A stretch of DNA of 64,000 nt from assembly GCF_026745355.1 (NCBI RefSeq), contig NC_079206.1, positions 46,116,216 through 46,180,215 of the forward strand, written 5' to 3'. This document shows positions 11,125 through 21,791 of the stretch, in pieces (positions within the stretch are counted from its first letter, which is position 1; the number at the start of each line of letters is the position of its first letter). Under the pieces are notes generated by a model, which was not told where the DNA came from, ran no database searches, and saw only the letters and a list, made by a program, of their open reading frames with translations. The DNA is from Beta vulgaris subsp. vulgaris (taxonomy: Eukaryota; Streptophyta; Magnoliopsida; Caryophyllales; Amaranthaceae). Both the position numbers and the translations under genes were made by a program.

Positions 11125-12271
11125 TGTTAGTCGTGTACGAACACTTAAGCAACTACAAGAGGGGGGGTGAATTGTAGTTGGAGAGATTATCAAACTTTTT
11201 GTGGAAATAAAAGAATGATTTGCTAAGAAAGAAATAATGTATAGACAAGAAAGAAATAAGAACACGAGATTTTTATAAGGAAAACTTCCTAGGCCCAATA
11301 GGAAGAGCAACCTTGACCACGAGGGATTTTGACTCAATTCTCTTTAATAACTTTAGGCCAAAAGACTCACTTTTGTACAACCTAAACTCGGACCTACTCT
11401 GTTCCTCTAGGAAATGGTTCCCAGTCAACTTGTTCCCCCTGACACAGTTGACTTTCTCTCTTGACTTCACTCAAAGTCTTTTCTCTTTCTCTCTTCTCTT
11501 TCTCTTTCTCTTTTTCTCTCAAAATGATTACAGATTTAGATTCACTCAACCCAATCTATTATACACTAAGTAATAATGAAAGAAGAGTAAAACCGAATAC
11601 ACTTTCACTAAGATATTACACTTAAAATTCTGAAAGCATACATAAAAAGATTATTACAAAAACTTATTTGTAGAGAACAATCTTCCCACGATCTTTTCCA
11701 CGATCTTCTCCACGATCAAAATGATGCTTTGTATCCAGCCACTTCTTCCATGATATATCCGTTGCAAATATCCGTTGGGAGTTAGTTGGTTAATTTCCAC
11801 AAGTTCAGCCACTAACACACGCGTTTTCATTTTCCCACGCCTTGTTAGTAGGTGGATTGTTGTTCCTAAAATCTAGGAACTACCACAACGCATCATTCTT
11901 AGGCGCTTGTTTAGGTTAGATTTTGACGACTCCTTTGTTATGGAATATCCAACAGGCTGCACGCAAACTAACTTAACATAATATTATGGAATCACAACAT
12001 ATCATAATTTTACATCCATAATATAAACGGTTTGTCACAAATAAAGTTTAACAACTTAATTTTGATTAATCTCCTAATCAATTCTTCAAAAGTTATTAAA
12101 CATATTGTTTGTGATATCTAAGAGTTCATAAAATAAAAAGAATAAATCTAAACTATAAACTAAGTTAAGACACGATTGACTGAATTTAATAAAATAAACT
12201 AAGAACGCAAAAAAACGAAACTAAGTAAAACAAAGTTAATTATTTGTCATTATCAAAATAGTGAAACAACA
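11125..12271 (-). repeat. Copia 5' LTR (right copy)
   Basis: Starts TGTTAGTCGTG and ends AAACAACA on the plus strand. Closely matches 4,665-5,804, with a few percent substitutions and small indels, including a short CACGATCTT-type duplication near 11,695. Confidence 0.9.
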
Positions 12272-12276
12272 ATATT

Positions 12277-12740
12277 CATACTTTTTCTACTCCTTTTTCT
12301 GGGTTTTAAATTATTCATAAGAAATCTCAGTAAAATCAATCGTTTTTCATCGGTTTTTAATCTCAATATTTGTTTTGGCAAATTAGTGTAATTTCATTTT
12401 TAGTTTGTTTTCTGATTCATTGTTATTGTATTCGAAATTGATTTATATTTTTAATGTTTTTTTTGTTACAAACATGTACTGATTTTTTTAATAATTATTT
12501 TGCAATTTATACCATACAATAATGAGTTAAATAATTCATGTAATTCGAATATAAGAGTTTTTTTTATTATTAATTTCAAATAACTTGCAATTAAAATGAA
12601 AAAGAATTATGTACCTTTTTTTAGAAGTTAATTCGCATATCGCAAATGAATAAATGTGAATCTTCCCATCGAAATTGTATCTTTTTCTTAGTTTATAATA
12701 ATTTGTATTGACGTTGTAGTGCATTGGTAATTTTTTCTTC
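12277..12740. other. Non-coding flank of the copia element
   Basis: Begins with a second copy of the 36 bases that precede the left LTR. The rest is AT-rich with poly(T) runs and no supported gene. Confidence 0.5.
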
Positions 12741-13802
12741 AGTTTTTCACCAAATACCCCCGAGTTTTTACGAAATTCATCGGGTACCCCCGCACTTTTG
12801 AAAATACACAGGGTACCCCTCAGTTTCAACATAATACACCCGGATACCCTTAATGACTCATGGCGTTAACTGCCGTTAGTCATTAACCCTTATCTTGTTG
12901 TTTTCAACCCTAATTAACCACTAACTTAACCCTAATCCTAATCCTAACTCTAAACCTTAAACCTAAACCCTAACCACCACCCCATCCACCCACCAGCCTC
13001 CCCACCACCCCAGCATACCCCCTCCCTAACCCCACCCTACCCACCACCCCAGCAGACCCTCCTCCCCAAACACCAGCCGCCCTCCTCCCCACCCCCCGCA
13101 GCCCCTTCCCTAACACCCTCATAGTCGTCCACCCCACCGAGCCCCCTATTGGAATTTCGATACCCTCACCTCCGACGAGTTTTACTCCCCTCCCCCACCC
13201 TCGTCGAGTTTCGATCCTCTCCCACCACCTCCGTCAATTTTCGCTCCTTCACTCATTGCAGCCGCGGACTAAAAGTGCCAATTGAATCCCAGAAAAATTG
13301 AAGGCGGGGGTGCGGGGAGGGGATCAAAACTGAACGGGGGTGGGGGAAGGGGAGTTAGACTCGTCGGGGGTGGGGGGATGGGAGCGAAATTTCAGTGGGG
13401 GATTGGTGGGGTGGGCGGCTGCAAGGGGGTTAGGGAAGGGGTCGCGAGGTTGGGGAAGGGGCGGCCGGTGGTTGGGGGAGGGGGGTCTGCTGGGGTGGTA
13501 AGTAGGGTGGGGTTGGGGAGAGGGGGTTTGATGGGGTGGGGGGATCGAGGGTGGTGGGTGGATGGGGTGGTGGGGAGGGTGGTTAGGGTTTAGAGTTAGG
13601 ATTAGGGTTAGGTTAGTGGTTAATTAGGGTTGAAAACATACAACAAAAAAATGGTTTATCACTAAAGGCAGTTAACGTCGTTAGTCATTAAGGGTATCCA
13701 GGTGTATTATGTTGAAACTGAGGGGTACCCCGTGTATTTTCAAAAGTGCGAGGGTACCCGGTGAATTTCATGAAAACTCGGGGGCATTTGGTGAAAAAAC
13801 CG
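12741..13802. mobile_element. Foldback (hairpin) element, two arms of about 530 bp
   Basis: The sequence from 12,741 to about 13,262 is matched by the reverse complement of 13,280-13,802 over its whole length, with a loop of under 30 bp near 13,271 (GCCGCGGACT). The outer ends read TTTTTCACCAAATRCCCCCG in both arms. The left arm is very C-rich and the right arm very G-rich. Telomere-like CCTAA-type phrases occur at 12,905-12,980 and as TTAGGG-type at 13,585-13,625. No clear target duplication could be fixed because both flanks are T-rich. The plus-strand glycine-rich frame at 13,282-13,593 is a by-product of the G-runs. Confidence 0.85.
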
Positions 13803-14314
13803 TTTTTTTTAGTACGTAATTGGAAATGGTTCTTGGGAACGAAGTATGTAATTGGTAATTGGTTATAGTTTGTAATTGATTTTTTTTATTTTTGTAAAGT
13901 TTCCTCATTTCAGTTACTTGCATAACGTGAATTATGCAATTCTATTGATTTTAGTTGACTTGTGATTGATTGTTATAATTGTATTTCCGACAGCTTTTTT
14001 TTGAAGTCTCATTTTGGTTGAAATTGGCCTTGTAATTTGGAAAGAGAAGTGGGTAAAGCAGTATATTCAAATGGGGATACCATAACTCCTCCCTTCTCTT
14101 ATATAGTAGAGATAAATAGCAAACAAAAGTAGGTCGTAATTTAGTTAACTAATGATATTTTTTTACCAATTTAAGAATAAAGTAAAGTGAGTAAACTTCA
14201 AACGAATTAAAACGAAAAGTGAGTAAAATTTCATAAAAGGGAGAGAGTACTCCATTTACTCCTATAAATTTTGTGTCACGTAAAATAGAAAATCTATCCT
14301 TCCACCATGTGATA
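13803..14314. other. Non-coding, partial Helitron and MITE ends
   Basis: Holds a minus-strand Helitron-like 5' end (TCTCTACTATATAAGAG, plus positions 14,096-14,112) whose other end I could not find, and a Stowaway-like right end (AAAGGGAGAGAGTACTCC, about 14,239-14,256). No gene. Confidence 0.45.
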
Positions 14315-14853
14315 CTAGCAATTTTTTCACATTATGCGTGCATGTCATATTAACGTTTTTTTTCTCAATTTATTCATCACTATTATACAATAATTTGACT
14401 CTAAGATACATTTGTAATTCTTTTTAATTTTTTTAATATATTTTTCTTAAATTGATGTTTAGTTTGTTTTTTTTTAGTTTTTTTTCATCATTTTTCAAAT
14501 AAAGTCTTGAGACAAGGAAATGTAAATCAAAAGAAGGCTTGTGCTCAAATAAGGTGGAAGAATTTGTGTATGAAGTTCAATTATTGAATATTAATAAAGT
14601 GGAACAATTTGATTTATATGATAGATATTACCGAATAATAATCAATATTTAGGTTTTTAAATATTATCAATGTAATTATTAATATGATTGTGTCAATCAA
14701 GTTATATTATCAATTTTTTATCAAAGTTTTTCACATATATGTAAGAAGAAGAGTTCATTCTCCTTAATTTAATATTTAATTGATATTTCAAATTCAGTTT
14801 CATTATTAACTTGTTCAATATATATGACAAGTAGGAATAATAAAATATTATTT

Positions 14854-14899
<46 letters not shown>

Positions 14900-15015
14900 A
14901 TATATATATATTAATATATATATATATATATATATATGACAATCTAGATTAATTATGGATATATCGTACTTTTTATAAAGAGATACCATCTTCCTCTTCA
15001 CTTATATAATAGAGA
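14315..15015 (-). mobile_element. Probable non-autonomous Helitron
   Basis: On the minus strand it begins TCTCTATTATATAAG (plus 15,001-15,015) and ends in CTAG followed by T (plus 14,314-14,318), with a weak CAC...GTG hairpin about 10 bases before the end. TC start, CTAG end, 3' hairpin and A/T flanks are the Helitron pattern. It contains a TA array. The weak hairpin keeps confidence moderate. Confidence 0.45.
14856..14938. repeat. TA microsatellite
   Basis: An interrupted TA dinucleotide array inside the probable Helitron. Confidence 0.95.
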
Positions 15016-15756
15016 TAAAACGCTATGTTGTTGCATTTGATATTATCTTTTACATAGCTTCCTTCTCATGTTGGTGAACAATTAGGTTCATCAATTACTC
15101 ATGACTCATGCGATACCCTACCTATTCTTAAGAAAAATTGGGTAATTCTTTTGGCATATTGTTTGACAAAAATCTTATTGTCAAACGACACGTCAGAGAA
15201 GTTTAACTATTAACCTAAAAATATTAACTTTTACTACTAAAATAATAACTATTAGATAATCTTAACTATTCACTCGAAAACCATAACTTAGACCGCCCAA
15301 AATAATAACTATCAACTTTAGCTAGTAATCCACAATTTATAACTTTTAACCCCAAAATCAAACTATCAGAGAATCAGGGACATGTATGTGGAGCAATGTA
15401 GAGCTTGATGGTGGATGATGTTGCGCTTGAGTATAAATGGGACTATCGGCTCCGTTTGACAGTTAAATAAATAGCAAGCGGCCTTAATACAAAAATTTAT
15501 GAAAAAATTGCATCATATAAAATAGAATTGTCCATCTATCCATGTTATATAGACCTCCAACTAAGTATATATTTGTCATACACTCTCTTTTTATATCTCT
15601 TGTAATGTGGACCCTTTTACTAATTATCTCTTTTAATCAATTACATTTTCACATTATGATAGGCGATTTCAAAATATAACAACATATTATGATAACAAAT
15701 AGATTTGAAGTGTGGAAATTTATCTCTTTTATATATGACATCAAATCTTAACATTG

Positions 15757-15759
<3 letters not shown>
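15016..15759. other. Non-coding, no gene seen
   Basis: AT-rich sequence with loosely repeated ATTAACTTTTA / AATAATAACTATYA phrases around 15,210-15,370. No coding evidence. Confidence 0.5.
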
Positions 15760-15804
<45 letters not shown>

Positions 15805-15844
15805 TATTATATATATATATATATATATAATATATATATATATA
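15760..15844. repeat. TA microsatellite
   Basis: Interrupted TA array directly abutting the left end of the element at 15,845. Confidence 0.95.
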
Positions 15845-16246
15845 AGTTCATATGAGAACCACCCTTATGGTGAGAACCGTGAGAACCACTAATTTTTCCT
15901 CATTTTAAGAAGATTTTGATCATTTCATAACATTTTTGCTCATTTTTTGTTTTACTTATTTTATGGTTTTGCTCACTTAACAATTTTGGTGCTCATTTAT
16001 CAACGTTTTTGCTCATTTTACGTTTTTCTCATTTTACTTTTTTTTCTCATTGAACTTTTTTATGCTCATTTTACGTTTTTCTTCTTCTACATTTTTGTAC
16101 ATTTTACCTTTTTGATAACTTAATGTTTTCTACTGATTTTATGTTTCTGCTCATTTGTTACTTTTTTTTGCTCATTTTAGGAAGTTTTTGCTCATTTTAA
16201 GTGGTTCTCACGGTTCTCACCATAAGAGGGTTCTCACTAGAACCCA

Positions 16247-16250
<4 letters not shown>
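15845..16250. mobile_element. TA-targeting MITE with about 45-bp inverted ends
   Basis: A 406-bp element flanked by TA arrays on both sides. The left end contains CTTATGGTGAGAACCGTGAG and the same phrase is found in the reverse complement of the right end, within inverted repeats of about 45 bp. The interior is a run of degenerate TTTTGCTCATTTTA-like units (about ten between 15,935 and 16,200). Insertion into TA microsatellites resembles the behaviour described for some plant MITEs such as Micron. The superfamily is not determined. Confidence 0.7.

Positions 16251-16284
<34 letters not shown>
16251..16284. repeat. TA microsatellite between two MITEs
   Basis: A TA run between the 3' end of the previous element and the Stowaway-like element, providing the TA target of the latter. 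Confidence 0.95.
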
Positions 16285-16603
<319 letters not shown>

Positions 16604-16739
16604 TAGCAAATTATCTCTTTTATATGTACATTACATATAAATCAATGTTATCATACAATATGTTGTTGGATTATTGTTGATATATATTTTCAAAATATCG
16701 AACTTTTAATAATCTTTATTAATGTCAAATCAAGCATAA

Positions 16740-16942
16740 TCTCTATTATATATATAAGGGAAGGGGGGAGGAAGATGATGTGCCTGTTTAAAAGTACTAA
16801 ATTATCCTTAATGATCTAATGGAATAAAAAAATTACAAAAGAAAACAATTTAAGAATTCTTTTCCATTTCAACTTTGCATTTTAAGTGGATATAAGACAC
16901 TATTTTAAAATTAACGTACGCATCGCGTGCATATAAGGCTAG
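16740..16942 (+). mobile_element. Short non-autonomous Helitron
   Basis: A 203-bp element starting TCTCTATTATATATATAAGG and ending in CTAG, inserted between A (16,739) and T (16,943). A hairpin GTACGC-ATC-GCGTGC lies 8 bases before the end. All four Helitron landmarks are present. Confidence 0.75.
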
Positions 16943-17260
16943 TTCAAACTATATTGAAGAGGCCTAATTTATGTTAGGACTTCTAGTAGAGCTTTACGCT
17001 AGTTAGAACTCTTCATTTATTAGGTCTTTTATAAAGAGTCCAACTTATAATGGAACTCTTGGAGTCATAGTGTAATTGAAAGTCTAAAGTGATTAATTAG
17101 AAGTTTAACCATATTAGAACTCTCATCAGGTTAGAAGTCTGATTATGTTAAAAGTCTAAACATATTTGGAGTCTTATTGAAAGTTCAATGTTGTTAAGAG
17201 TCTAATATTGATAGAACGAAGTCTTTTGCTTCCGGAGTTTTAGTTTCCCACTTGGAGAAT
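16943..17260. repeat. Degenerate short-period repeat
   Basis: The phrase AGTCTAA / AGAAGTCT / AGAACTCT recurs every 15-30 bases from about 16,975 to 17,225. It looks like an old, decayed satellite-like array. No gene. Confidence 0.4.
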
Positions 17261-18479
17261 TTTACTTAGTTTAATAATCTTATTAGAACTTAATATAGTA
17301 GGATTAGTATTTACTGATACTTTAAGATACGAGTCCAAAAACCGTGTTATATTCTTTTCCTTTTTTTTTTTTTTGATACGTAAATGAAGTTAGGAGACCC
17401 TTCTCTTAAGGGAGAAACCTAAAGAATAAAAACCGTGTTCTAATTAATTTTCTATTTGAGCTTTGCTTGTGAACGAATAAAATTCATTATGAGTTGTTAA
17501 TTATTCTTAAGCATTGCTTGCTAAGTTTGTTATTGAAAAATACACTTATTGCAATTTGTGTGAATCTCTTAGTTACGATTAGAGATAACCTCTAATTCTT
17601 GAGAAAATTGAGAAATTCATCCTTCGATTTTCGCATATTCTATTAAAACTTACTTATCCATCATTAGTTTTGGTTCTTAAATACATAACTTTAAACCTAA
17701 ACTATTGTAAATCGTAACTTATATCTGAAGATTTTTTTGTAGAGTGTTAATTCTTGGATGTTTGAACTTGGTGTCCACATAATTTACTAGTCGAATATTA
17801 GAAAATTTAATGATCAAAAATTAAGTGTTGGCAAGTATAAAAAAGTTGCAATTATGAATGAACCAAGAAAATAAATTAGAATTATAAAATATTTGTCTAA
17901 ATTTATAGAAAGTTCATTTGAGGATGAAGTATTATATAATTTCTCTCTCTTTTTCTAGTTGCAAAACTTTGACTTCATAATCTTCAACACATAATTTGAA
18001 CCATTCATATATTTTATTTGATATTATTAAATATTATAAAAAGTTGATATCAAAAATATACATCTTTTACAGAAAAATGAATATATAGGATATAAGCATA
18101 TTTTTTATGAGAGGCGACAATGAGCCATGGCCACTCAAGGAACCAAATAAAGATAGTGCAATAAGCCAATAACCACTATCTTTGTGTCGCATCATGATAT
18201 AATTGAGGCGGGCTCATGTCATGCTGCATCCTCATATATCATTTTTTTTATCTATACAAGTATTTTAAAAAGGTAAACAGTGTCACAAGACAATCTCTAA
18301 TGCATGAAAAATATGATATTTTTCTCAAATTTCTAATATATATGTTTATAATCTTATTTAATAATTTTAACAATGTGTAGACATATAGCTATTAAGAATC
18401 AAACACATGACTTTTGAAATGAATTGTGAGAGTTTAACCACCAATCTACTACAATTTCAATGTTCAATGTTTCAAAGTA
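17261..18479. other. Non-coding; one tRNA-like SINE trace
   Basis: AT-rich with no coding evidence. On the minus strand, 18,458-18,390 reads TTGGTGGTTAAACTC then GTCATGTGTTTGATTC, an A-box and B-box-like pair suggesting a decayed SINE. Confidence 0.4.
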
Positions 18480-18736
18480 CTCCCTCTGTTTTCTTTTAAC
18501 TTTCTCACTTGGAGTCTTGGCACTATTCATACATAGAGAGAATAATCTTCTAAATTTTTTTCAATTTATAAGAAAAAATATAATCATGTGGGGTCTTGTT
18601 TGATTCGTCTCAATTAGTACATTATTAATATTTAAACTTTATATTTTTTACTAATATATAATGAAAGATATTTAAGTTTAAAGAGTTGCATTGGAAGACG
18701 CACACATGAAAGCGAGAATGATAAAAACAGAGAGAG
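18480..18736. mobile_element. Stowaway-like MITE
   Basis: A 257-bp element with CTCCCTCTGTTTTC at the left and the reverse complement CTCTCTCTGTTTTTATC at the right, flanked by TA (18,478-18,479 and 18,737-18,738). Confidence 0.75.
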
Positions 18737-19170
18737 TAAAACATAATAAAAATCTTATAACTATATGTAACTATAAAGACATAATCAATCATTTTGATCT
18801 CTAACACTTTTAATAAGGTAATAACATTCTCTTATCCCAATTTTATTAAAATTGTTATTTTTATCCCCAATTCCTTAGAAGTTTTTTTTTTATATAACAA
18901 CTTACCATATCAGGACGTCCATTTTAAATTTCGCACTAGACAAATTATATGAAAAGCTAATAAAATTCACAAATTATTAGAATAGTCGGTCTAATTTTAA
19001 CATAAAATTAGACGAATCCAGGACTAAAATTTTCTAACAAGCACATTCCATTTCACTCTAACCCAACACTATCTTAGTCATCCTTTATTTCTCTTCTCCT
19101 TCCTTTTTTTCTTGATTATCGAACTATAACATATAGTTTCAAAAAACTAACTCGGTAGTCTTATCGATCG
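18737..19170. other. Non-coding, no gene seen
   Basis: AT-rich sequence with inverted phrases around 18,990-19,015 (TCTAATTTTAACATAAAATTAGA). No coding evidence. Confidence 0.5.
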
Positions 19171-19296
19171 GATTGAACTAGTCACTAAATGGATTAAACT
19201 AATCACTAAATGGATTAAACTAGTCACTAAATGGATTAAACTGATCACGAAATAGATAAATCTGTTCTCTAAATAGATTAAACTAGTCACTATACT
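19171..19296. repeat. Six 21-bp tandem repeats
   Basis: Six consecutive units of consensus GATTAAACTAGTCACTAAAT plus one base. The third unit matches the consensus and the fifth is the most diverged. Confidence 0.85.
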
Positions 19297-19849
19297 AAAA
19301 AAGGTGACCTGTTATGTTCTTTATATTTGGCTTGGGTTGTGCCTAATTTTAAGTTAAAATTAGGTGGTCTTCTACAAGACCAACTGAATAAAATTAATTA
19401 TAATTTTTTTATGAATAATAATGTATTTGATAATTATAACTAACTCGGGACATCGTATTACTAATATATTAAAAGGCGTGTCTAACAACGTATATACGTC
19501 CAATGTGTACATATGTCATGTCAACGATTGCCTTGCAACAAGATTTTATCCTGTGTCATCTTGCTATTATACACAGCACAATTACCATCTCAACTAACTT
19601 TTAATCATGCTTTAGATGTCCACATTATTATATTTATACCTTTTGAATATTGAGTTTCCTTTATTATAATTTAATGCGAATGGAAAAAATTGTTTATCAA
19701 ATTGGGAAGAAATTCCACCCGGTACAATGTCTGGACCCAAATAATAATCTATATATATCTAAAATCCAAGACAAACAAATGTCATGCTGCCATATGTACT
19801 CTCCCCACCACCACACAATCAAATGAGACATTAAGCACTAAAAAATTGT

Positions 19850-19912
19850 GTTTTGAAGCTCGAACTCATGACCTCTAATTTGACATGCTAATGAACTAAC
19901 CAACTACACTAC
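19850..19912 (-). repeat. tRNA-derived SINE fragment
   Basis: On the minus strand TAGTTGGTTAGTTC (A-box) is followed by GTCATGAGTTCGAGCT (B-box), the same layout as the fragment at 1,113-1,185. The 3' part probably continues toward 19,750. Confidence 0.5.
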
Positions 19913-20214
19913 TATTCTCATGTTTGTCTTTGTGAGGGAAAAAATCATTTAAAGATAAGATATTATTTTTATTTTTAAATAGCTCAAATACACATCGGTA
20001 AATAATCCGAGTCGTATTGTACGGGACAAGAACGAGTTGTTCATTAAAACTTAAGTTCTCGCTTAAGGATAATCTTATGCGTCATTTAATTAGTTTCCAA
20101 GGGTCCATGCCCAAGAAGAGGCTGATCATGTGTCAAATGCATTAACATTATTATATGGTTCAGAAATGGTTTCCAAAATAATGCTTATTATGGAATCCTA
20201 TAGATTCAGTTAAT

Positions 20215-20371
20215 TATTGGATAATATTATATGTAAAGGGATAATATTATATTGTAAAGGGTAGAAGGGTACTTTCATAGTAATAGGTCTGTATTATAAA
20301 CATGCACTATATATATTGAATGTCAGGTTAACCTACAACAGGTTAACACAATTATTTCCCACACTTTTACA
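20215..20371 (+). repeat. Short copia 5' LTR
   Basis: About 157 bp, ending ACTTTTACA immediately before a primer-binding site. It probably starts at TATTGG (a TG to TA change), because the inverted copy at 21,384-21,433 begins at the same base. It contains two copies of a GGATAATATTATAT.GTAAAGG unit. Confidence 0.6.
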
Positions 20372-20385
20372 TGGTATAAAGAGCC
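20372..20385 (+). other. Primer-binding site
   Basis: TGGTATAAAGAGCC differs by two bases or so from the initiator-methionine primer site (TGGTATCAGAGCC) used by plant copia elements, and follows the LTR end directly. Confidence 0.7.
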
Positions 20386-20460
20386 TAGGTTTTTCTAAAA
20401 GAAAAACACAAAAAAAAAACCTTATTTTTTTTCCAACGGAATTCTTTTCTTTCCTTGGCC

Positions 20461-21545
20461 ATGGACTTCACGTCTTCTTCCACCTTTTCTGCTGCCCCAC
20501 TGCAGCCCTTGCCGGCCGGTTCTTCTACCGCTCCGCCTGCCTCGTCGGTGCCGCCTTTCGCCGCACCGGTCGTCGCCTCCGTCGCAGGCTACAGGGCCTT
20601 CGCTAGGTCTTTTTTTACGCAGCCACTATCCGCTGCCTCGACCCCCGCTTACGGCATCTCTCAGGCGCCCTTCTCCGCCTCCTCGCCGTCTTCATCGACC
20701 CGAACACCACCCCGGTTTCCACCTGGGTTCGGCGCCAACAACGTGGTCCCACCGGCAGCCTCTTCTTCGCCGGCGCCACATCACGATTTCTCCTATTCCG
20801 CCACAAATATGTTGTTCAATTCGGCGTCTTCCTTCAGTCTTTCGAATTTATCTGCCCCTAACTTGACGAATCTGGTAACCATTACTTTATCTTCTCCTAA
20901 AGATTATTTATTATGGAAAACGCAAATAACTTGCCTGCTACTTTCACATCAATTACTTAGGTTTGTTGATGGTACTGCTATTATTCCTCCTGCCACTGTT
21001 ATTGATGACTCTGGTAATACTATTCCAAATGTTCACTTTTATGAATATTTGTGTATTGATCAATAAGTTAAATCCTGGATTTTTGCCACCCTATCACGTG
21101 ATGTATTTGTGGATGTTCATGATTTACATACCTCTGTGGATATTTGGATTAGATTACAATCTAGATTTATGCATGCTAGTATGGCCAGATCAATGAAATT
21201 AAAGGGTCGGTTAACTCGTATTAAAAAGACTGCTTCCCAGACCATGGATGGATATTTACGTGAGATTAATTAAGGTGATTGCTGATTCCCTTGCTGCTAT
21301 TTAAAGTCCTGTCTCGAACCAGGATTTAGTGCAGTATACCCTTTTTGGTTTAGATCGTGATTCTGAGTACGATCATATAGTTTCTACCCTTTACAATATA
21401 ATATTATCCCTTTACATATAATATTATCCAATATTAATATTAACGTTAATTTTAGAACCTATGAAAACATGATTGTTCTTTATGATTCTCCTGTTTGTTA
21501 TTTATATATCTTGCTTGATAAGGATTTAGGTAACACTGAGTTTTA
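20461..21545 (+). pseudogene. 5' end of a copia gag, broken
   Basis: The open part runs from the ATG at 20,461 (or 20,455) to a stop at 21,064-21,066. It has a Ser/Pro/Ala-rich head of about 115 residues, then NLVTITLSSPKDYLLWKTQI, the conserved start of the copia gag domain. The domain continues in the same frame past the stop (VDVHDLHTSVDIWIRL, then MKLKGRLTRIKK), with further stops. An inverted LTR piece interrupts it at 21,384-21,433, and NVNFRTYENMIVLYDSP resumes after that. The rest of the element is missing. The GC-rich head contrasts with the AT-rich surroundings. Confidence 0.8.
21384..21433 (-). repeat. Inverted copy of the LTR start inside gag
   Basis: Exact reverse complement of 20,215-20,264 (50 of 50 bases by eye), starting at the LTR terminus. 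It separates two parts of the gag reading frame. Confidence 0.85.
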
Positions 21546-21791
21546 TAAGGGAAAATGATGTTGAAGTTAAAGCCCACAGTTAGTCATATTCTTAGAGCAT
21601 GTGCTTGTTTGCTTTTGTTCATAAACTATCTTGTTTATATAACAATGGGTTAGAAGAATGTCAAACCACACACGCACTAGTCGGGCTCGGCCTTAGTTGG
21701 CGGGCCACATCATGATTTGTTCTAATTTTTAGGATTGGTTTTCCGACATTTCTTTTGCGCTTGTAACAACAAATCAATTATTGTCGCTTTT

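Larger units (their letters stand above)
4665..12271 (-). mobile_element. Ty1/copia LTR retrotransposon, complete ends, defective inside
   Basis: A 7.6-kb element on the minus strand: two LTRs of 1,140 and 1,147 bp, primer-binding site next to the right LTR, gag, protease, RNase H, an extra ORF, then a polypurine tract next to the left LTR. Gene order and the WYLDSG protease motif place it in Ty1/copia. The ORF downstream of pol suggests the SIRE/Maximus lineage, but I cannot confirm this without the reverse transcriptase, which is deleted. The flanking 5-mers are TTATT and ATATT, an imperfect target duplication. The LTRs differ by only a few percent, so insertion was fairly recent. It cannot be autonomous. 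Confidence 0.9.

Noticed and set aside
13282..13593. 103-codon glycine-rich frame
   Set aside because: It lies in the G-rich arm of the foldback element; composition comes from G-runs, not from coding.
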